A stretch of 51,216 bases of DNA from Oscillospiraceae bacterium. Lineage in GTDB: Bacteria; Bacillota; Clostridia; Oscillospirales; Acutalibacteraceae. A model generated the notes under the pieces. The model did no database searches, had not been told where the DNA came from, and saw only the letters and a list, made by a program, of their open reading frames with translations. The stretch is from assembly GCA_902792985.1 (NCBI GenBank), contig CADBBT010000007.1, positions 1 to 51,216 of the forward strand, in the 5' to 3' direction. Positions within the stretch are counted from its first letter, which is position 1. Every line of letters begins with the position of its first letter. Below, piece by piece: positions 16,263 to 25,086 of this stretch. The translations under genes and the position numbers were made by a program.

Positions 16263-16849
16263 AAAAAGCACTTGCAATCCTGCTGAGTGTTTTGCTTGCG
16301 CTTGCGCTTTGCGCCTGTGGCAGCAACAGCGGCAACGATACAACCCCCGCGTCGACCGAAGCGCTCGACACGGTCAACGATACGGCGAACGCCGGCACGA
16401 CCCTTTCCACTCCCGCAACCACCGCTGCGGACGGCACAACGCTTTCCACCCTGCCTGTGACCCAGAATAAGGACGAAGAGGCCGCTGTTGCCGCGCAGCT
16501 TGACAAATACAGCGTTGATATCGACCTCAACGGACTCAACAACAATATGACCACGGCGCAGATGCAGTCGATCATGCAGGACGTCAAGCCGTACCTCGGC
16601 AAGACCATCCGCGTCAACGGTCTTTATGAAAAAACACACTATGACCAGACCGGTCTCGACTACAACTGGATCATCGGCTACGATGACACCGGCTGCTGCG
16701 CCGCATGGAGTATCGAGATCGCCGGCGACTGTGTGCCGAAGGATCTTGCGCTGGATACCACGATCTCTCTCGTTGGCACCATCGGCACTTATGAGGAACT
16801 CGGCGAGACGTATACGGTCATCAATGTGGAGCATTTCGCGCAGGCGTGA
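16259..16849 (+). CDS. Lipoprotein with a CCAA motif, accessory gene of the metal operon
   Basis: A 196-residue lipoprotein (lipobox LCAC, Cys20) with a Thr/Ala-rich linker (about 25-75). A compact domain follows, containing YLGKTIRVNGLY, DTGCCAAWSIEI and TISLVGTIG. This order recalls the OB-fold-like C-terminal part of DUF1980 (YcgQ) proteins, some of which are zinc-regulated. It overlaps the permease gene by 4 bases, so it is very likely part of the metal-uptake unit. The lipoprotein at 10869 appears to be a distant paralogue. The function may be metal binding or transfer outside the membrane. Confidence 0.75.
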   Translation: MKKALAILLSVLLALALCACGSNSGNDTTPASTEALDTVNDTANAGTTLSTPATTAADGTTLSTLPVTQNKDEEAAVAAQLDKYSVDIDLNGLNNNMTTAQMQSIMQDVKPYLGKTIRVNGLYEKTHYDQTGLDYNWIIGYDDTGCCAAWSIEIAGDCVPKDLALDTTISLVGTIGTYEELGETYTVINVEHFAQA

Positions 16850-16894
16850 GCCCATAGTTGAATCGCGCCGCACAATCCCGAAGGAGGAACTCTT

Positions 16895-17458
16895 ATGAAC
16901 TCGTTAAATGCCATTCAGACAATGGCTAAAGTTGCAAAAGTGCTCAGCAACGTCATCTTCGTTTTCGCAATTGTCGGCCTTTGCCTTTGTGTTGGCGGCG
17001 CTATCGGCTTTGCCTTTGGATTTGATGGCTTCGATCTCGGCAGCGTGCATGTGAACGGCCTTGTTTCGGCGCAGGACGGTCTGTCCCGCGGCGCGGCGCT
17101 CGCCGGGCTTATTAAGGGCATTCTGTACTGCATCGGCTCGATCGTGCTCGCAAGGTTCAGCCAGCGTTATTTCAGCGCCGAGCTGGAAGCCGGTACGCCT
17201 TTCACGGCAGACGGCGCAAAGCAACTGCAGCAGCTCGGTATTCTGACCGCTGTGCTTTCGGCCGCGACGCAGATCGTGCTGGCCATCGTTTACGCCGTTT
17301 TGGAAAAGTTGTATCCGGGCGAGGTGTTTGCGGAGATCGATCTCGGCGTTGCGCTCACGATCGGTCTTGCAATGATCGTCATCAGTCAGATCTGCAAATA
17401 CGGATCGCAGTTGAACCAGCCGGTCAAAGACATTGAAGACACGCCGGACAACGGTTGA
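16895..17458 (+). CDS. DUF2975-like membrane protein
   Basis: A 187-residue protein with four hydrophobic segments (about 17-42, 65-88, 110-135, 145-165). The motif YFSAELEAGTPFTADGAKQLQQLG between the second and third segments is typical of DUF2975 proteins. Those are often encoded with small transcription regulators. A GGAGGA site precedes the ATG. It follows the metal-operon lipoprotein by 45 bases and precedes the TipAS gene by 26 bases. Confidence 0.7.
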   Translation: MNSLNAIQTMAKVAKVLSNVIFVFAIVGLCLCVGGAIGFAFGFDGFDLGSVHVNGLVSAQDGLSRGAALAGLIKGILYCIGSIVLARFSQRYFSAELEAGTPFTADGAKQLQQLGILTAVLSAATQIVLAIVYAVLEKLYPGEVFAEIDLGVALTIGLAMIVISQICKYGSQLNQPVKDIEDTPDNG

Positions 17459-17484
17459 AGCGGCGCGCGAAACGAGGAGCACTT

Positions 17485-17868
17485 ATGCAAAACAAGCAAA
17501 ATGATTTTTCGACCCAAGTGAAGGAGCGCTGGGGCGGCACGGACGCCTTTCGGGAATTTGAAGCGAGAACCGCCGGACAGACTGCGCAGCAGATGCAGGA
17601 TGCGGGCGACGGTCTGATGCTGCAGCTTGCCGCGTTCGGTGCTTTACAGGACCGGCCGGTTTCTGACCCGGATGTGCAGCGGCAGGTGAAGGCGCTGCAA
17701 AGCTACATCACCGCGCATTTTTACACCTGCACCGACGAGATCCTCGCCGGGCTCGGAACGCTTTACACGAGCGATGAAGCGTTTTCCAAAAACATTGACC
17801 TTGTCGGCGGCGCGGGGACGGCGGACTTTGCCGCACGCGCCATCGCGCGATATTGCAATACAAAATAA
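17485..17868 (+). CDS. Stand-alone TipAS-domain protein
   Basis: A 127-residue protein that matches the TipAS antibiotic-recognition domain (PF07739). It opens with STQVKERWGGTDAF. The middle has ITAHFYTCTDEILAGLGTLY and the end has NIDLVGGAGTADFAARAIARYC, all typical. In TipAL the domain is fused to a MerR-type regulator and binds thiopeptides. Here no DNA-binding domain is present, as in the short TipAS form that sequesters ligands. ATG 17485 is chosen for GAGGAGC about 6 bases upstream. Confidence 0.85.
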   Translation: MQNKQNDFSTQVKERWGGTDAFREFEARTAGQTAQQMQDAGDGLMLQLAAFGALQDRPVSDPDVQRQVKALQSYITAHFYTCTDEILAGLGTLYTSDEAFSKNIDLVGGAGTADFAARAIARYCNTK

Positions 17869-17883
17869 ATATAATAAAAAACA

Positions 17884-17915
17884 CACCGCCATGGAATTGC
17901 GTTTCCATGGCGGTG
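17884..17915 (-). terminator. Terminator for the minus-strand rhamnosidase unit
   Basis: A perfect 13-bp stem (CACCGCCATGGAA with TTCCATGGCGGTG). On the minus strand it is followed by six T residues. The plus-strand side has no T-run, so its effect on the metal operon may be weaker. Confidence 0.85.
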
Positions 17916-17933
17916 CCCCTTATGTGGGGATGC

Positions 17934-20303
17934 TCATTCATTGACGACGATAAAATGCAGTGTCTGCGCTTTATCTGCGCGGATCGAAAAGACCAGTGCG
18001 CCCGGTTCGGCACGCAGGAAGGTCAGCTCCTTTGTGCCGGTGAAGCTGCCGTTTTCAAAAATCACGGTTTGGTTGCAGCGGGCCGTTTGTCCGTCGGTAT
18101 AGGGCAGATAGAGCTGCGCCGTCACACCCTGCGGGAGGCGCAAATCAAGTGAGAGCGCGCTGTCGCTCTTTTGCGCAGACAGGCGGATGTATCCCTTGAC
18201 GGTGGGCACGGTACAGTCGATTTGTGCGCAAAGGTCGGTTTGCGGCTGAACAATACAGGAATCCCAGCCCGCTTCGGTCGGCCGGATACCGGCGAAATAT
18301 TTGCTCATGATGACCAGCGGACCGCCGGACCAGGCGTGATTGCGTGTGCCGCCGAGCTTGAGCCAATGCTCCCACAGCGTGGAATAATCCTCCTCGATCA
18401 TCCCCTTGTACCGCTGCAGAATGCGCGCTTTTGCAAGATCGTATCTGCCCATTTTGCACAGCGCTTCCAGCACATAATATTCCATGTACGGGCTGGCATT
18501 TTTCGTCTTTGTCAGCACCGTTGCAAGCGTCTCATATTGTTCGGGTGAAGCGAGTCCCGCAAGCACCGCCAGCGCGTTTGCGCGGTCGTCGGGCAATGCG
18601 GCGCGGCTGCTTTTGAAGCCGTTTTTCGTCCAAAGCGCAGCGTAGCTCTTCTTGATCGTTTCCATACGCGCGGGAAGATCGCCGCTGTCTTTTTCAAGTA
18701 CCTGCGCCATACTGCAAATGCACGACAGCGCATAGCAGTACCACGCGTTTTCGATCGCGGCTTTGTCGGCGAGAATGCCCCAATCCATCCAGTCCCAGGA
18801 GCCGCCGCGATGTTCAACAAGCCCGTTTTCTCCAATCGTCCAAAGGCGGACATACTCCACCGCCGCGTCATAGACACTTTCCAAAAACGCCCGGTCGCCC
18901 GTGTAAAGGTAATAGGTCCAAAAGCCGCAGATGCCGGCGAGCTGCTGCATGGGCAGCTCAAAATAATCACCGCTGCAGGGCACTACAGTCTGCAGAATCT
19001 TTGTCTTGGGGTCAATGTGGCCGAGCATGCAGGCAACGCCCTTTTGATACAGCAGCAGCGCGCTCGCGTCCAGCGCATACATCGACATTGCCATCTCGTT
19101 TGTGACATCGCCCCACCACTGTGCGCGTTCCCGGTCGGGGCAGTCCATAAAGTTGTCGCGCATGGTGACATACAGTGTGCGAAGCGATTTTTGCCAAAGC
19201 GTGTTCAGCGCTTCGTTTTCGCAGGAAAAGCTGCCGGAAAAGGCGGTGTCGTAGCCGGTCTCCCGATATTTGAGCGCCAAAATCGTTGTGTCAGCGGGGA
19301 TCACATAGGAGATGTGCTGGCCGTTGAACCAGCCGAGCGCTTCAAATTCCTGTGTGCCGTCCTTTGTGATGTAGGCGTCTCTGACCGCGCCGATGGAGGT
19401 GTTCTCCGTGGTGATGCAAATCTTTTTTCCTGCCGGTGCGTCGATCTTGAGATAGGGCGTACACTGCGCGTTGTAGGGAAGGTCGAGCGTGATCTTTGTG
19501 CGCGAAGGAAAGGTGCGCCCGTTGTATTCGGCCGCGTTTTCATAGTCCTTCAGCCCATAGTCCTTGAGCAGGGAAATGCCGCGCGGAAAAAGCGTTCCCC
19601 ACGGCGCGCAGCCGCCTTTGCCGTTTTCGGTCGCATGTTCCCAGCCGCTGTCGTCAAAATCGGGGGCGCACCAATCGCCGATGTCTTTGCGCGCGTCGTA
19701 ATAGATGTTGAATTCCGGCAGTCTGAAATTGGGCTGCTTTTTGCGCGGATCGGTCCCATAGGCCGGGTGGCGGTAAACGCGCCAACTGCTGTCGGAAACG
19801 ATCGGTCCCGCCTCAAACAAAAAGCCCGCTTTGCCGCTGTCTGTGCTGGAAAAGCTCGTGTCCTTGCCCCAGTACCAGACGAGGGCGCAGATGACGTTTT
19901 CCCCGCTTTTGAGGAACGGGGAAATCGGCACGGTGTCGAAATAGCTGCCGTCAGGCGTCGGGCCGCGTTTGGCGCCGCCTTCAAAGACAACGGGCTTTCC
20001 GTTGATGGTCAGCCAGTATTTTGAATCCGCGCAGATAAAAGCGGTCAGATCTTCCTGCACGGCTTCCAGCTCAACTGTTTTTCGAAAGCACATCCACACG
20101 TTTTCTTCGCTGCCGTCGGATGCGTCCCAGAGGAACTGCGCCGTCCAGTCGGTTTTCGGCTTTGTGTCGATGCGTGCATACGGCGCCGTAGTTTCGGGGA
20201 TCTTATAATCGTTTTGAAAGGTCGTTTGCTCCATATTTCCACACCCACTGATCAAAAAAATTGTGATTGCCGCAAGAAGCGCGGCGAACAGTCGCTTCTT
20301 CAT
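17934..20303 (-). CDS. Alpha-L-rhamnosidase-like glycoside hydrolase (GH78 type), lipoprotein
   Basis: A 789-residue exported lipoprotein (lipobox ISGC, Cys21). N-terminal beta-sandwich domains (about 50-330) are followed by a six-hairpin catalytic domain. The key segment DNFMDCPDRERAQWWGDVTNE corresponds to the acidic DCPxRER-GD motif of GH78 enzymes, and GSWDWMDWG lies further on in the barrel. A C-terminal beta domain ends the protein. The family removes terminal L-rhamnose from plant or bacterial glycans by inversion. The start overlaps the stop of the upstream gene by 4 bases. Confidence 0.85.
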   Translation of the reverse strand: MKKRLFAALLAAITIFLISGCGNMEQTTFQNDYKIPETTAPYARIDTKPKTDWTAQFLWDASDGSEENVWMCFRKTVELEAVQEDLTAFICADSKYWLTINGKPVVFEGGAKRGPTPDGSYFDTVPISPFLKSGENVICALVWYWGKDTSFSSTDSGKAGFLFEAGPIVSDSSWRVYRHPAYGTDPRKKQPNFRLPEFNIYYDARKDIGDWCAPDFDDSGWEHATENGKGGCAPWGTLFPRGISLLKDYGLKDYENAAEYNGRTFPSRTKITLDLPYNAQCTPYLKIDAPAGKKICITTENTSIGAVRDAYITKDGTQEFEALGWFNGQHISYVIPADTTILALKYRETGYDTAFSGSFSCENEALNTLWQKSLRTLYVTMRDNFMDCPDRERAQWWGDVTNEMAMSMYALDASALLLYQKGVACMLGHIDPKTKILQTVVPCSGDYFELPMQQLAGICGFWTYYLYTGDRAFLESVYDAAVEYVRLWTIGENGLVEHRGGSWDWMDWGILADKAAIENAWYCYALSCICSMAQVLEKDSGDLPARMETIKKSYAALWTKNGFKSSRAALPDDRANALAVLAGLASPEQYETLATVLTKTKNASPYMEYYVLEALCKMGRYDLAKARILQRYKGMIEEDYSTLWEHWLKLGGTRNHAWSGGPLVIMSKYFAGIRPTEAGWDSCIVQPQTDLCAQIDCTVPTVKGYIRLSAQKSDSALSLDLRLPQGVTAQLYLPYTDGQTARCNQTVIFENGSFTGTKELTFLRAEPGALVFSIRADKAQTLHFIVVNE

Positions 20304-21823
20304 ATGCTGCCATCCCTTTTCGGCGTCAGCGTGAGGTCATTGCCCCGAATGGTCAGGACATTTTCTGAAAGAAATGTGCCGCCGTTTGTTTCCAGTGCGT
20401 AGTGTGTGCCTTTATAGCTGTAAAAAACAGTGTTGCCGTGCGCTTCGATCGCGGCTTCTTTGTTCATCAGATCGTAGGTCATCAGCGAAACCCCGGTCGT
20501 TTCTATGTCGTCTTCCGTAAAAAGAACCGCTTTGCCGTTCCATGTGATCTTTACGTCCGTGTCCGAGATCGCTTCAAAGGAGAACGCGCCGCCGTGTTCG
20601 TCCAGCGTCAGCCCGATGTTTTCGCGGACATGCTCCGCCCAGACGACGGTATCAACCAGCGGCAGATTTTCATACAGCGCATAAAAGGAATCGCACGTTT
20701 GCTGCATATAGTGCTCCGGCACCGTTTCGTCAAACAGATAAAACGCCCGCAAAAACACGCGCTCTTGATCGCGAAACAGGTTCGCAACATAGTTTTTGCA
20801 CTGGTAATAGACGGACTGCAGATCTTCTGTGTCCCAGTTTTTCAGCCCGGCGGTGACGGTCGGCGGCGTTGCGGGGAACCTTTGCCGAAAGCGCAAAGCG
20901 GTCTCGCTCATTTTTTCAAACTGAACATCGCTCCGGGTTTGCAGCGCTTCGATCTGCCGCCGCAGGGGAGAGAGGATGTCGCTGGCGCCGAAGCTGTTCT
21001 CCTGCCCGATCTGTGCATAGCCGAAGTTCAGCACGTCTTCTCCGAAAAAGTAATCCAGCATCGCGCTTTCCAGTGTGGCGCTTTCCCCGGCAAACCAGAC
21101 CGGCTCCAGCGTCCAGAAGATCACATTCTTATCAGCAGTGTCCTTTGCGATGAACTTTTTGCCGTCGTAGTTGTGGATGGGACTCGGTCCGAGCAAGCGG
21201 AACACGGGCACATCCAGCGTTTGCGCTTTTGTCTGCGCTGGCGTGAAGATGTTGTTTCTGGAAGGGTAGTAGGCGCCGTTGAAATAGCCGCCGACAAGGG
21301 AATAGGCGTCGGTGTTCGTCTGGTCGCGGCAAATGCAAAGGCACTTGACGCCGTAGTTGTCCGCCAGCCGGCAGGCCGTGCGCGTGTCGATCAGCCATGA
21401 GCCGACAACGTCGGGGTATTTGCCGAAGACCTCCTTATATTTTTCCATCGCCCGGTCAATGAGGGCGTCGCGCTGCTGCGGCAGATATGCCATGGAAAAG
21501 CCCGGCTTGATGTGCCAGTCCCATTTCCAGCCGTGTTCGCTTTCATACGGCATACCGCAGTCCGTGGTGAGCGGCTCCACGATCTCATACCAAAGGCCGG
21601 TCTCCGTGTTTTCGTCGGTCTGTGTTTTGAAAAGCGAGACGAACCGTTCGTCACACAGCGCGTCATTTTGCAGCAAAAACGTGTGCGGCACCTGCATTTT
21701 TTGCAGCAGCTCCAACTGGGCTTTTGTGGTTTGAAAAAGAATTTGATCTACTTCGTCGTCACGCGGTTCGCACTGGCGGACAATATTCATGACGTTGACG
21801 GATTTCATGGGTTTGGAATGCAT
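20300..21823 (-). CDS. Putative TIM-barrel/deacetylase-like carbohydrate enzyme, partner of the rhamnosidase
   Basis: A 507-residue soluble protein without a signal peptide. The N-terminal two thirds resemble polysaccharide deacetylase/GH57-like barrels, with an early NVMNIVRQCEPRD segment and aromatic-rich strands (HGWKWDWHIKPG, YPDVVGSWLIDT). The last third is beta-rich and may be a domain found after glycoside hydrolase barrels. I cannot assign a reaction. The start at 21823 is set by AAAGGAGG; a longer frame upstream would cross the promoter. The ATGA overlap with the GH78 gene implies shared use on a rhamnose-containing glycan, although one protein is exported and the other seems cytoplasmic. 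Confidence 0.65.
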   Translation of the reverse strand: MHSKPMKSVNVMNIVRQCEPRDDEVDQILFQTTKAQLELLQKMQVPHTFLLQNDALCDERFVSLFKTQTDENTETGLWYEIVEPLTTDCGMPYESEHGWKWDWHIKPGFSMAYLPQQRDALIDRAMEKYKEVFGKYPDVVGSWLIDTRTACRLADNYGVKCLCICRDQTNTDAYSLVGGYFNGAYYPSRNNIFTPAQTKAQTLDVPVFRLLGPSPIHNYDGKKFIAKDTADKNVIFWTLEPVWFAGESATLESAMLDYFFGEDVLNFGYAQIGQENSFGASDILSPLRRQIEALQTRSDVQFEKMSETALRFRQRFPATPPTVTAGLKNWDTEDLQSVYYQCKNYVANLFRDQERVFLRAFYLFDETVPEHYMQQTCDSFYALYENLPLVDTVVWAEHVRENIGLTLDEHGGAFSFEAISDTDVKITWNGKAVLFTEDDIETTGVSLMTYDLMNKEAAIEAHGNTVFYSYKGTHYALETNGGTFLSENVLTIRGNDLTLTPKRDGSI

Positions 21824-21859
21824 GAGGGCCTCCTTTGAAAAAGACGTTTTGTTTTTATC

Positions 21860-21888
21860 AATGTACCATATTTTTCCGATCTTTGCAA
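21860..21888 (-). promoter_or_regulatory. Promoter of the carbohydrate enzyme pair
   Basis: On the minus strand: TTGCAA, 17 bases, TACATT, 37 bases before the start codon. Confidence 0.7.
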
Positions 21889-21938
21889 TATAAGGGAGAA
21901 ATTTATTCATCCTCTTGCTGTCTGTTCGTTTTTCTGTA

Positions 21939-21967
21939 TTGAATCTCCTGCGCGCTTGTGCTAAAAT
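21939..21967 (+). promoter_or_regulatory. Promoter of the aminotransferase gene
   Basis: TTGAAT, 17 bases, TAAAAT, about 50 bases upstream of the start codon. Confidence 0.75.
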
Positions 21968-22019
21968 AGGAAAAACGGTATGGAACGGCTGAACCGCTGT
22001 TGAAGAAAGGAGCATTGTT

Positions 22020-23204
22020 ATGCCGAAATTAAGCGACCGGGTGGGAACCTTCACCGATTCCGTGATCCGCAGGATGACGCGCATCAGCAACGCCTGCGGC
22101 GCAATCAATCTTTCGCAGGGCTTTCCCGATTTTGATCCGCCGAAGCCGCTGCTGGACGCGTTGGCCAAAGCGGCCTATGCCGGACCGCATCAGTATTCCA
22201 TCACCTTCGGCGCGCAAAACTTCCGTGCGGCGCTTGCGCAGAAGATTTCGAAAACGCTGGGCAGGGTCGTTGACCCGGAGACGGAGCTGTGCGTGACCTG
22301 CGGCAGTACCGAAGCGATGATGACCGCTATGATGACGGTCGTCAATCCCGGCGACAAAGTGCTGGTGTTTTCGCCTTTTTATGAAAACTACGGCGCCGAC
22401 GCCATTCTTTCCGGCGCTCAGCCGGTCTATATTCCGCTGGTGCCGCCGACCTATGATTTTGATCTGCAACTGATCGAAGACGGCTTCCGGCAGGGCGCCA
22501 AAGCCATTGTGATCTGCAACCCCTCCAACCCCTGCGGCAAAGTGTTCACACGCGCGGAGCTGTCCGCGATCGCAGCGCTGGCGATCAAATATGACGCGTT
22601 CGTCATCACCGACGAGGTGTATGAGCACATGGTCTATGCGCCGTATACGCATACGGCGATCGCTTCGCTGCCCGGAATGTTCGAGCGCACGCTCACCTGC
22701 AATTCGCTTTCCAAAACATATTCGGTCACCGGCTGGCGGTTGGGCTATGTCTGCGGCCCTGCATGGGTGATCGACGGCGCGCGCAAGGTGCACGATTTTT
22801 TGACCGTCGGCGCCGCCGCACCGCTGCAGGAGGCCGCTGTTGCAGGTTTGACGCTGCCGGACAGCTACTATGACGAGCTGCGGCAGCTCTATACACAAAA
22901 GCGCGACTTCTTTTGCACAGGGCTCGACCGGATCGGTCTTTTGCACAATGTTCCGCAGGGCACCTATTTTGTGATGATCGACATTCAGCCGTTTCTCAAT
23001 CTGCCGCAGTTTCAGGGCTATAGCGATCTGCAGTTTTGCGAATGGATGATCAAAAACATCGGCGTTGCCGCCGTGCCCGGCTCAAGTTTTTTCCGTGAAC
23101 CGGTCAACCATCTGATCCGTCTGCACTTTGCGCGGCAGCAAAGCACATTGGAGGAAGCGCTGCGGCGGTTGGAAAAGATGGCAGAGCTGCTGAAAAACGA
23201 ATAA
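22020..23204 (+). CDS. PLP-dependent aminotransferase, class I/II
   Basis: A 394-residue fold-type I aminotransferase. Substrate loop INLSQGFPDFDPP, cofactor-binding CGSTEAMMTAMM, the NPSNPCGK motif, ITDEVYEHMVY and the PLP lysine Lys232 in SLSKTYSVTGWRLGY are all present. The sequence is closest in feel to the aspartate/methionine/kynurenine aminotransferase group (YbdL, MtnE, KAT). Because luxS follows about 100 bases later, a role in methionine recycling is possible but not shown. It has its own promoter and a GAAAGGAG site. Confidence 0.88.
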   Translation: MPKLSDRVGTFTDSVIRRMTRISNACGAINLSQGFPDFDPPKPLLDALAKAAYAGPHQYSITFGAQNFRAALAQKISKTLGRVVDPETELCVTCGSTEAMMTAMMTVVNPGDKVLVFSPFYENYGADAILSGAQPVYIPLVPPTYDFDLQLIEDGFRQGAKAIVICNPSNPCGKVFTRAELSAIAALAIKYDAFVITDEVYEHMVYAPYTHTAIASLPGMFERTLTCNSLSKTYSVTGWRLGYVCGPAWVIDGARKVHDFLTVGAAAPLQEAAVAGLTLPDSYYDELRQLYTQKRDFFCTGLDRIGLLHNVPQGTYFVMIDIQPFLNLPQFQGYSDLQFCEWMIKNIGVAAVPGSSFFREPVNHLIRLHFARQQSTLEEALRRLEKMAELLKNE

Positions 23205-23232
23205 GACACAAAAGGTTTTGTCGCAAAACAGG

Positions 23233-23261
23233 TTGACTTCAACAAATGATTGCGCTACAAT
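23233..23261 (+). promoter_or_regulatory. Promoter of luxS
   Basis: TTGACT, 17 bases, TACAAT, 46 bases before the luxS start. Confidence 0.85.
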
Positions 23262-23307
23262 AATCCGGAGTTCAACGACAAAACACAACTGACAAAGGAG
23301 AACAGAC

Positions 23308-23832
23308 ATGGAACTGATTCAGAGCTTTACCGTTGACCATACCCGCATCATCCCCGGTATCTTCACAAGCCGGGTAGATCGTTTGGGCGGCAGTGCGGTC
23401 ACGACTTACGACATCCGCCTGAAACGGCCGAACAGAGAACCGATTCTCGATGTTGCTGCCATGCATTCGCTGGAGCACATCATCGCCACGTTTCTTCGCA
23501 ATGACCCCGACTGGAAAGACGAGGTCGTTTACTGGGGTCCGATGGGCTGCCTGACTGGATTTTATCTGATTCTCAAGGGCGAGCGCGCACCGCAGGAGAT
23601 TTATGAACTTTTGCTGCGCAGCTTCAAAGCCGTTGAAGATGCGCGCGAGGTGCCCGGCGCAACAGCCGTCAACTGCGGCTGCTATCAGATGCACAATCTG
23701 GATATGGCAAAGTGGTATGCGCGGGAATTTGTCGCTTATCTGGAGGCGAACGCCGAAAACAGCGAGATCTTTTCCTACCCCAAGACCGAACGTCTTGTGA
23801 CGGATGAAGGGCAGCACTTCTTTGATTCATAA
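23308..23832 (+). CDS. luxS: S-ribosylhomocysteine lyase LuxS
   Basis: A 174-residue LuxS. The metal site HSLEH gives His53 and His57, with Glu56 as catalytic base; Cys123 in AVNCGCYQMHNL is the third ligand, and Cys81 in MGCLTGF is the catalytic cysteine. LuxS splits S-ribosylhomocysteine into homocysteine and DPD, the precursor of autoinducer-2, in the activated methyl cycle. Its own promoter and an AAAGGAG site precede it. Homocysteine recycling links it to SAM supply, which is also sensed by the riboswitch at 31700. Confidence 0.96.
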   Translation: MELIQSFTVDHTRIIPGIFTSRVDRLGGSAVTTYDIRLKRPNREPILDVAAMHSLEHIIATFLRNDPDWKDEVVYWGPMGCLTGFYLILKGERAPQEIYELLLRSFKAVEDAREVPGATAVNCGCYQMHNLDMAKWYAREFVAYLEANAENSEIFSYPKTERLVTDEGQHFFDS

Positions 23833-23901
23833 AAACGCGGTGCGGGCGTTTGCAAAGAGGCTGCACCTGATAAACAAAGCGACAACAAAAGCGAAAAAAG
23901 A

Positions 23902-23915
23902 TTAGCTTTTGCTAA
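23902..23915. promoter_or_regulatory. Small palindrome upstream of the SDR promoter
   Basis: TTAGC and GCTAA are separated by four T residues, directly before the -35 box at 23923. It is a possible operator, but short. Confidence 0.35.
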
Positions 23916-23922
23916 CATGCGC

Positions 23923-23950
23923 TTGCTTTTTCAAAGAACTGTGGTATAAT
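23923..23950 (+). promoter_or_regulatory. Promoter of the SDR dehydrogenase gene
   Basis: TTGCTT, 16 bases, TATAAT, about 50 bases upstream of the ATG. Confidence 0.75.
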
Positions 23951-23998
23951 AGAAGTGTTCAGATCTCTGGGCAAATTTTACAGACAGGAGTTTTATCC

Positions 23999-24772
23999 AT
24001 GAAAAATTATTTTGATCTCAAAGGGCAGGTCGCCATCGTGACCGGCTGTTCCACAGGCCTTGGCGTACAGATGGCAAAGGCGCTTGCCAATCAGGGCGCT
24101 GCCATCGTTGCCGTTGCACGCCGCCAGAATATGATTGATGACGTGGCTGCCGCCATTCATGCGGAATACGGCGTTGAAACATTTGCCGTGCGTTGCGACA
24201 TCACCAGCACCGAGCAGGTGGAAGCCATGGTGGATGCTGTGCTTGCAAAGTTCGGCCGCATCGACATCCTTGTCAACAATGCCGGTACCGGTGCAGTGGC
24301 TCCGGCAGAGGACATCACAGACGAGCAGTTCGGCAACGAGATGAACATCGACCTGTTCGGCTCCTTCCGTGTGGCGCGTGCCGTTGCAAAAAAGGCGATG
24401 ATCCCGGCAAAATACGGCCGCGTGATCAACATCGCCTCCATGTACGGTCTTGTGGGCAACAAGATCGCCGGTTCCGCACCGTATCATGCGGCAAAGGGCG
24501 GCGTGGTCAATCTGACCAGAGCGCTTGCTGCGGAGTGGGGCAAATATAACATCACCGTCAACGCGATCTGCCCGGGTTATTTCTATACCGACCTGACCCG
24601 CGACACGCTCAACAGCGATTTCTTCCAGCAGAACGCCAAAACCATGATCCCCGAAGAGCGCTACGGCGAAGAGGGTGAACTTGATTCCGCGGCGCTGTTC
24701 TTCGCGTCTCCGGCATCGTCCTATGTCACGGGTGTCAACCTGCCTGTGGACGGCGGCTATACCTGCATGTAA
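23999..24772 (+). CDS. SDR-family oxidoreductase, gluconate 5-dehydrogenase-like
   Basis: A 257-residue short-chain dehydrogenase. The NAD(P) loop TGCSTGLG (15-22), NNAG (93-96), Ser147, and the YHAAK catalytic pair Tyr162/Lys166 are complete. The overall sequence resembles sugar-acid dehydrogenases of the gluconate 5-dehydrogenase or 2-deoxy-gluconate 3-dehydrogenase group. The substrate is a guess. The start at 23999 has an ACAGGAG site; a longer frame exists but would overlap the promoter. It is a single gene with its own terminator. Confidence 0.88.
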   Translation: MKNYFDLKGQVAIVTGCSTGLGVQMAKALANQGAAIVAVARRQNMIDDVAAAIHAEYGVETFAVRCDITSTEQVEAMVDAVLAKFGRIDILVNNAGTGAVAPAEDITDEQFGNEMNIDLFGSFRVARAVAKKAMIPAKYGRVINIASMYGLVGNKIAGSAPYHAAKGGVVNLTRALAAEWGKYNITVNAICPGYFYTDLTRDTLNSDFFQQNAKTMIPEERYGEEGELDSAALFFASPASSYVTGVNLPVDGGYTCM

Positions 24773-24811
24773 CCGTCAAACAGACACTGTATGCATCTTC
24801 TGCAACCTGAA

Positions 24812-24844
24812 AACTGCGTGCAAACGATCGGCACGCAGTTTTTT
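24812..24844 (+). terminator. Terminator after the SDR gene
   Basis: AACTGCGTGC and GCACGCAGTT form a perfect 10-bp stem followed by TTTTTT. Confidence 0.9.
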
Positions 24845-24942
24845 GTGCCCAATTGCAAAAGAATGAAAAATTGCGCAAAACCGCTTTTCTTTCTATAAAA
24901 AATGTGTTACACTGAAAGCGCTGAATAACTCAGCGTCGATCC

Positions 24943-25066
24943 ATCCGAGCCTGCCGAAGCTAAGCGCGATGCGTATGCGCAGCAGGCCGCAGCCGAAAAT
25001 TCACAGAGCAGATTTTCCTGCTCTCCGGCTGAAGGGTCTGTCCGGAAACGGACCGGCCTTCCGTGT
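24943..25066 (+). ncRNA. Molybdenum/tungsten cofactor (Moco/Tuco) riboswitch candidate upstream of tupABC
   Basis: The long leader contains TCCGAGCCTGCC near its start and CCGGCCTTCC near its end, as I recall for the Moco RNA motif. Visible stems are GCCTGC (24949-24954) with GCAGGC (24982-24987), CAGCCG (24990-24995) with CGGCTG (25026-25031) carrying an inner GAGCAG/CTGCTC hairpin, and GTCCG/CGGAC (25040-25053) capped by a GAAA tetraloop. A GNRA loop is a known part of this RNA. It lies directly before the tungstate-transport operon, which fits cofactor feedback. No intrinsic terminator is seen, so control may be at translation. A weak promoter (-10 TACACT at 24908) may drive it. Confidence 0.75.
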
Positions 25067-25086
25067 TTGAAAAGGAGTTCTGGATC

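Noticed and set aside
18810-20024. 404-residue plus-strand open frame inside the rhamnosidase gene
   Set aside because: Shadow of the GH78 coding strand, without a ribosome binding site and without domain features.
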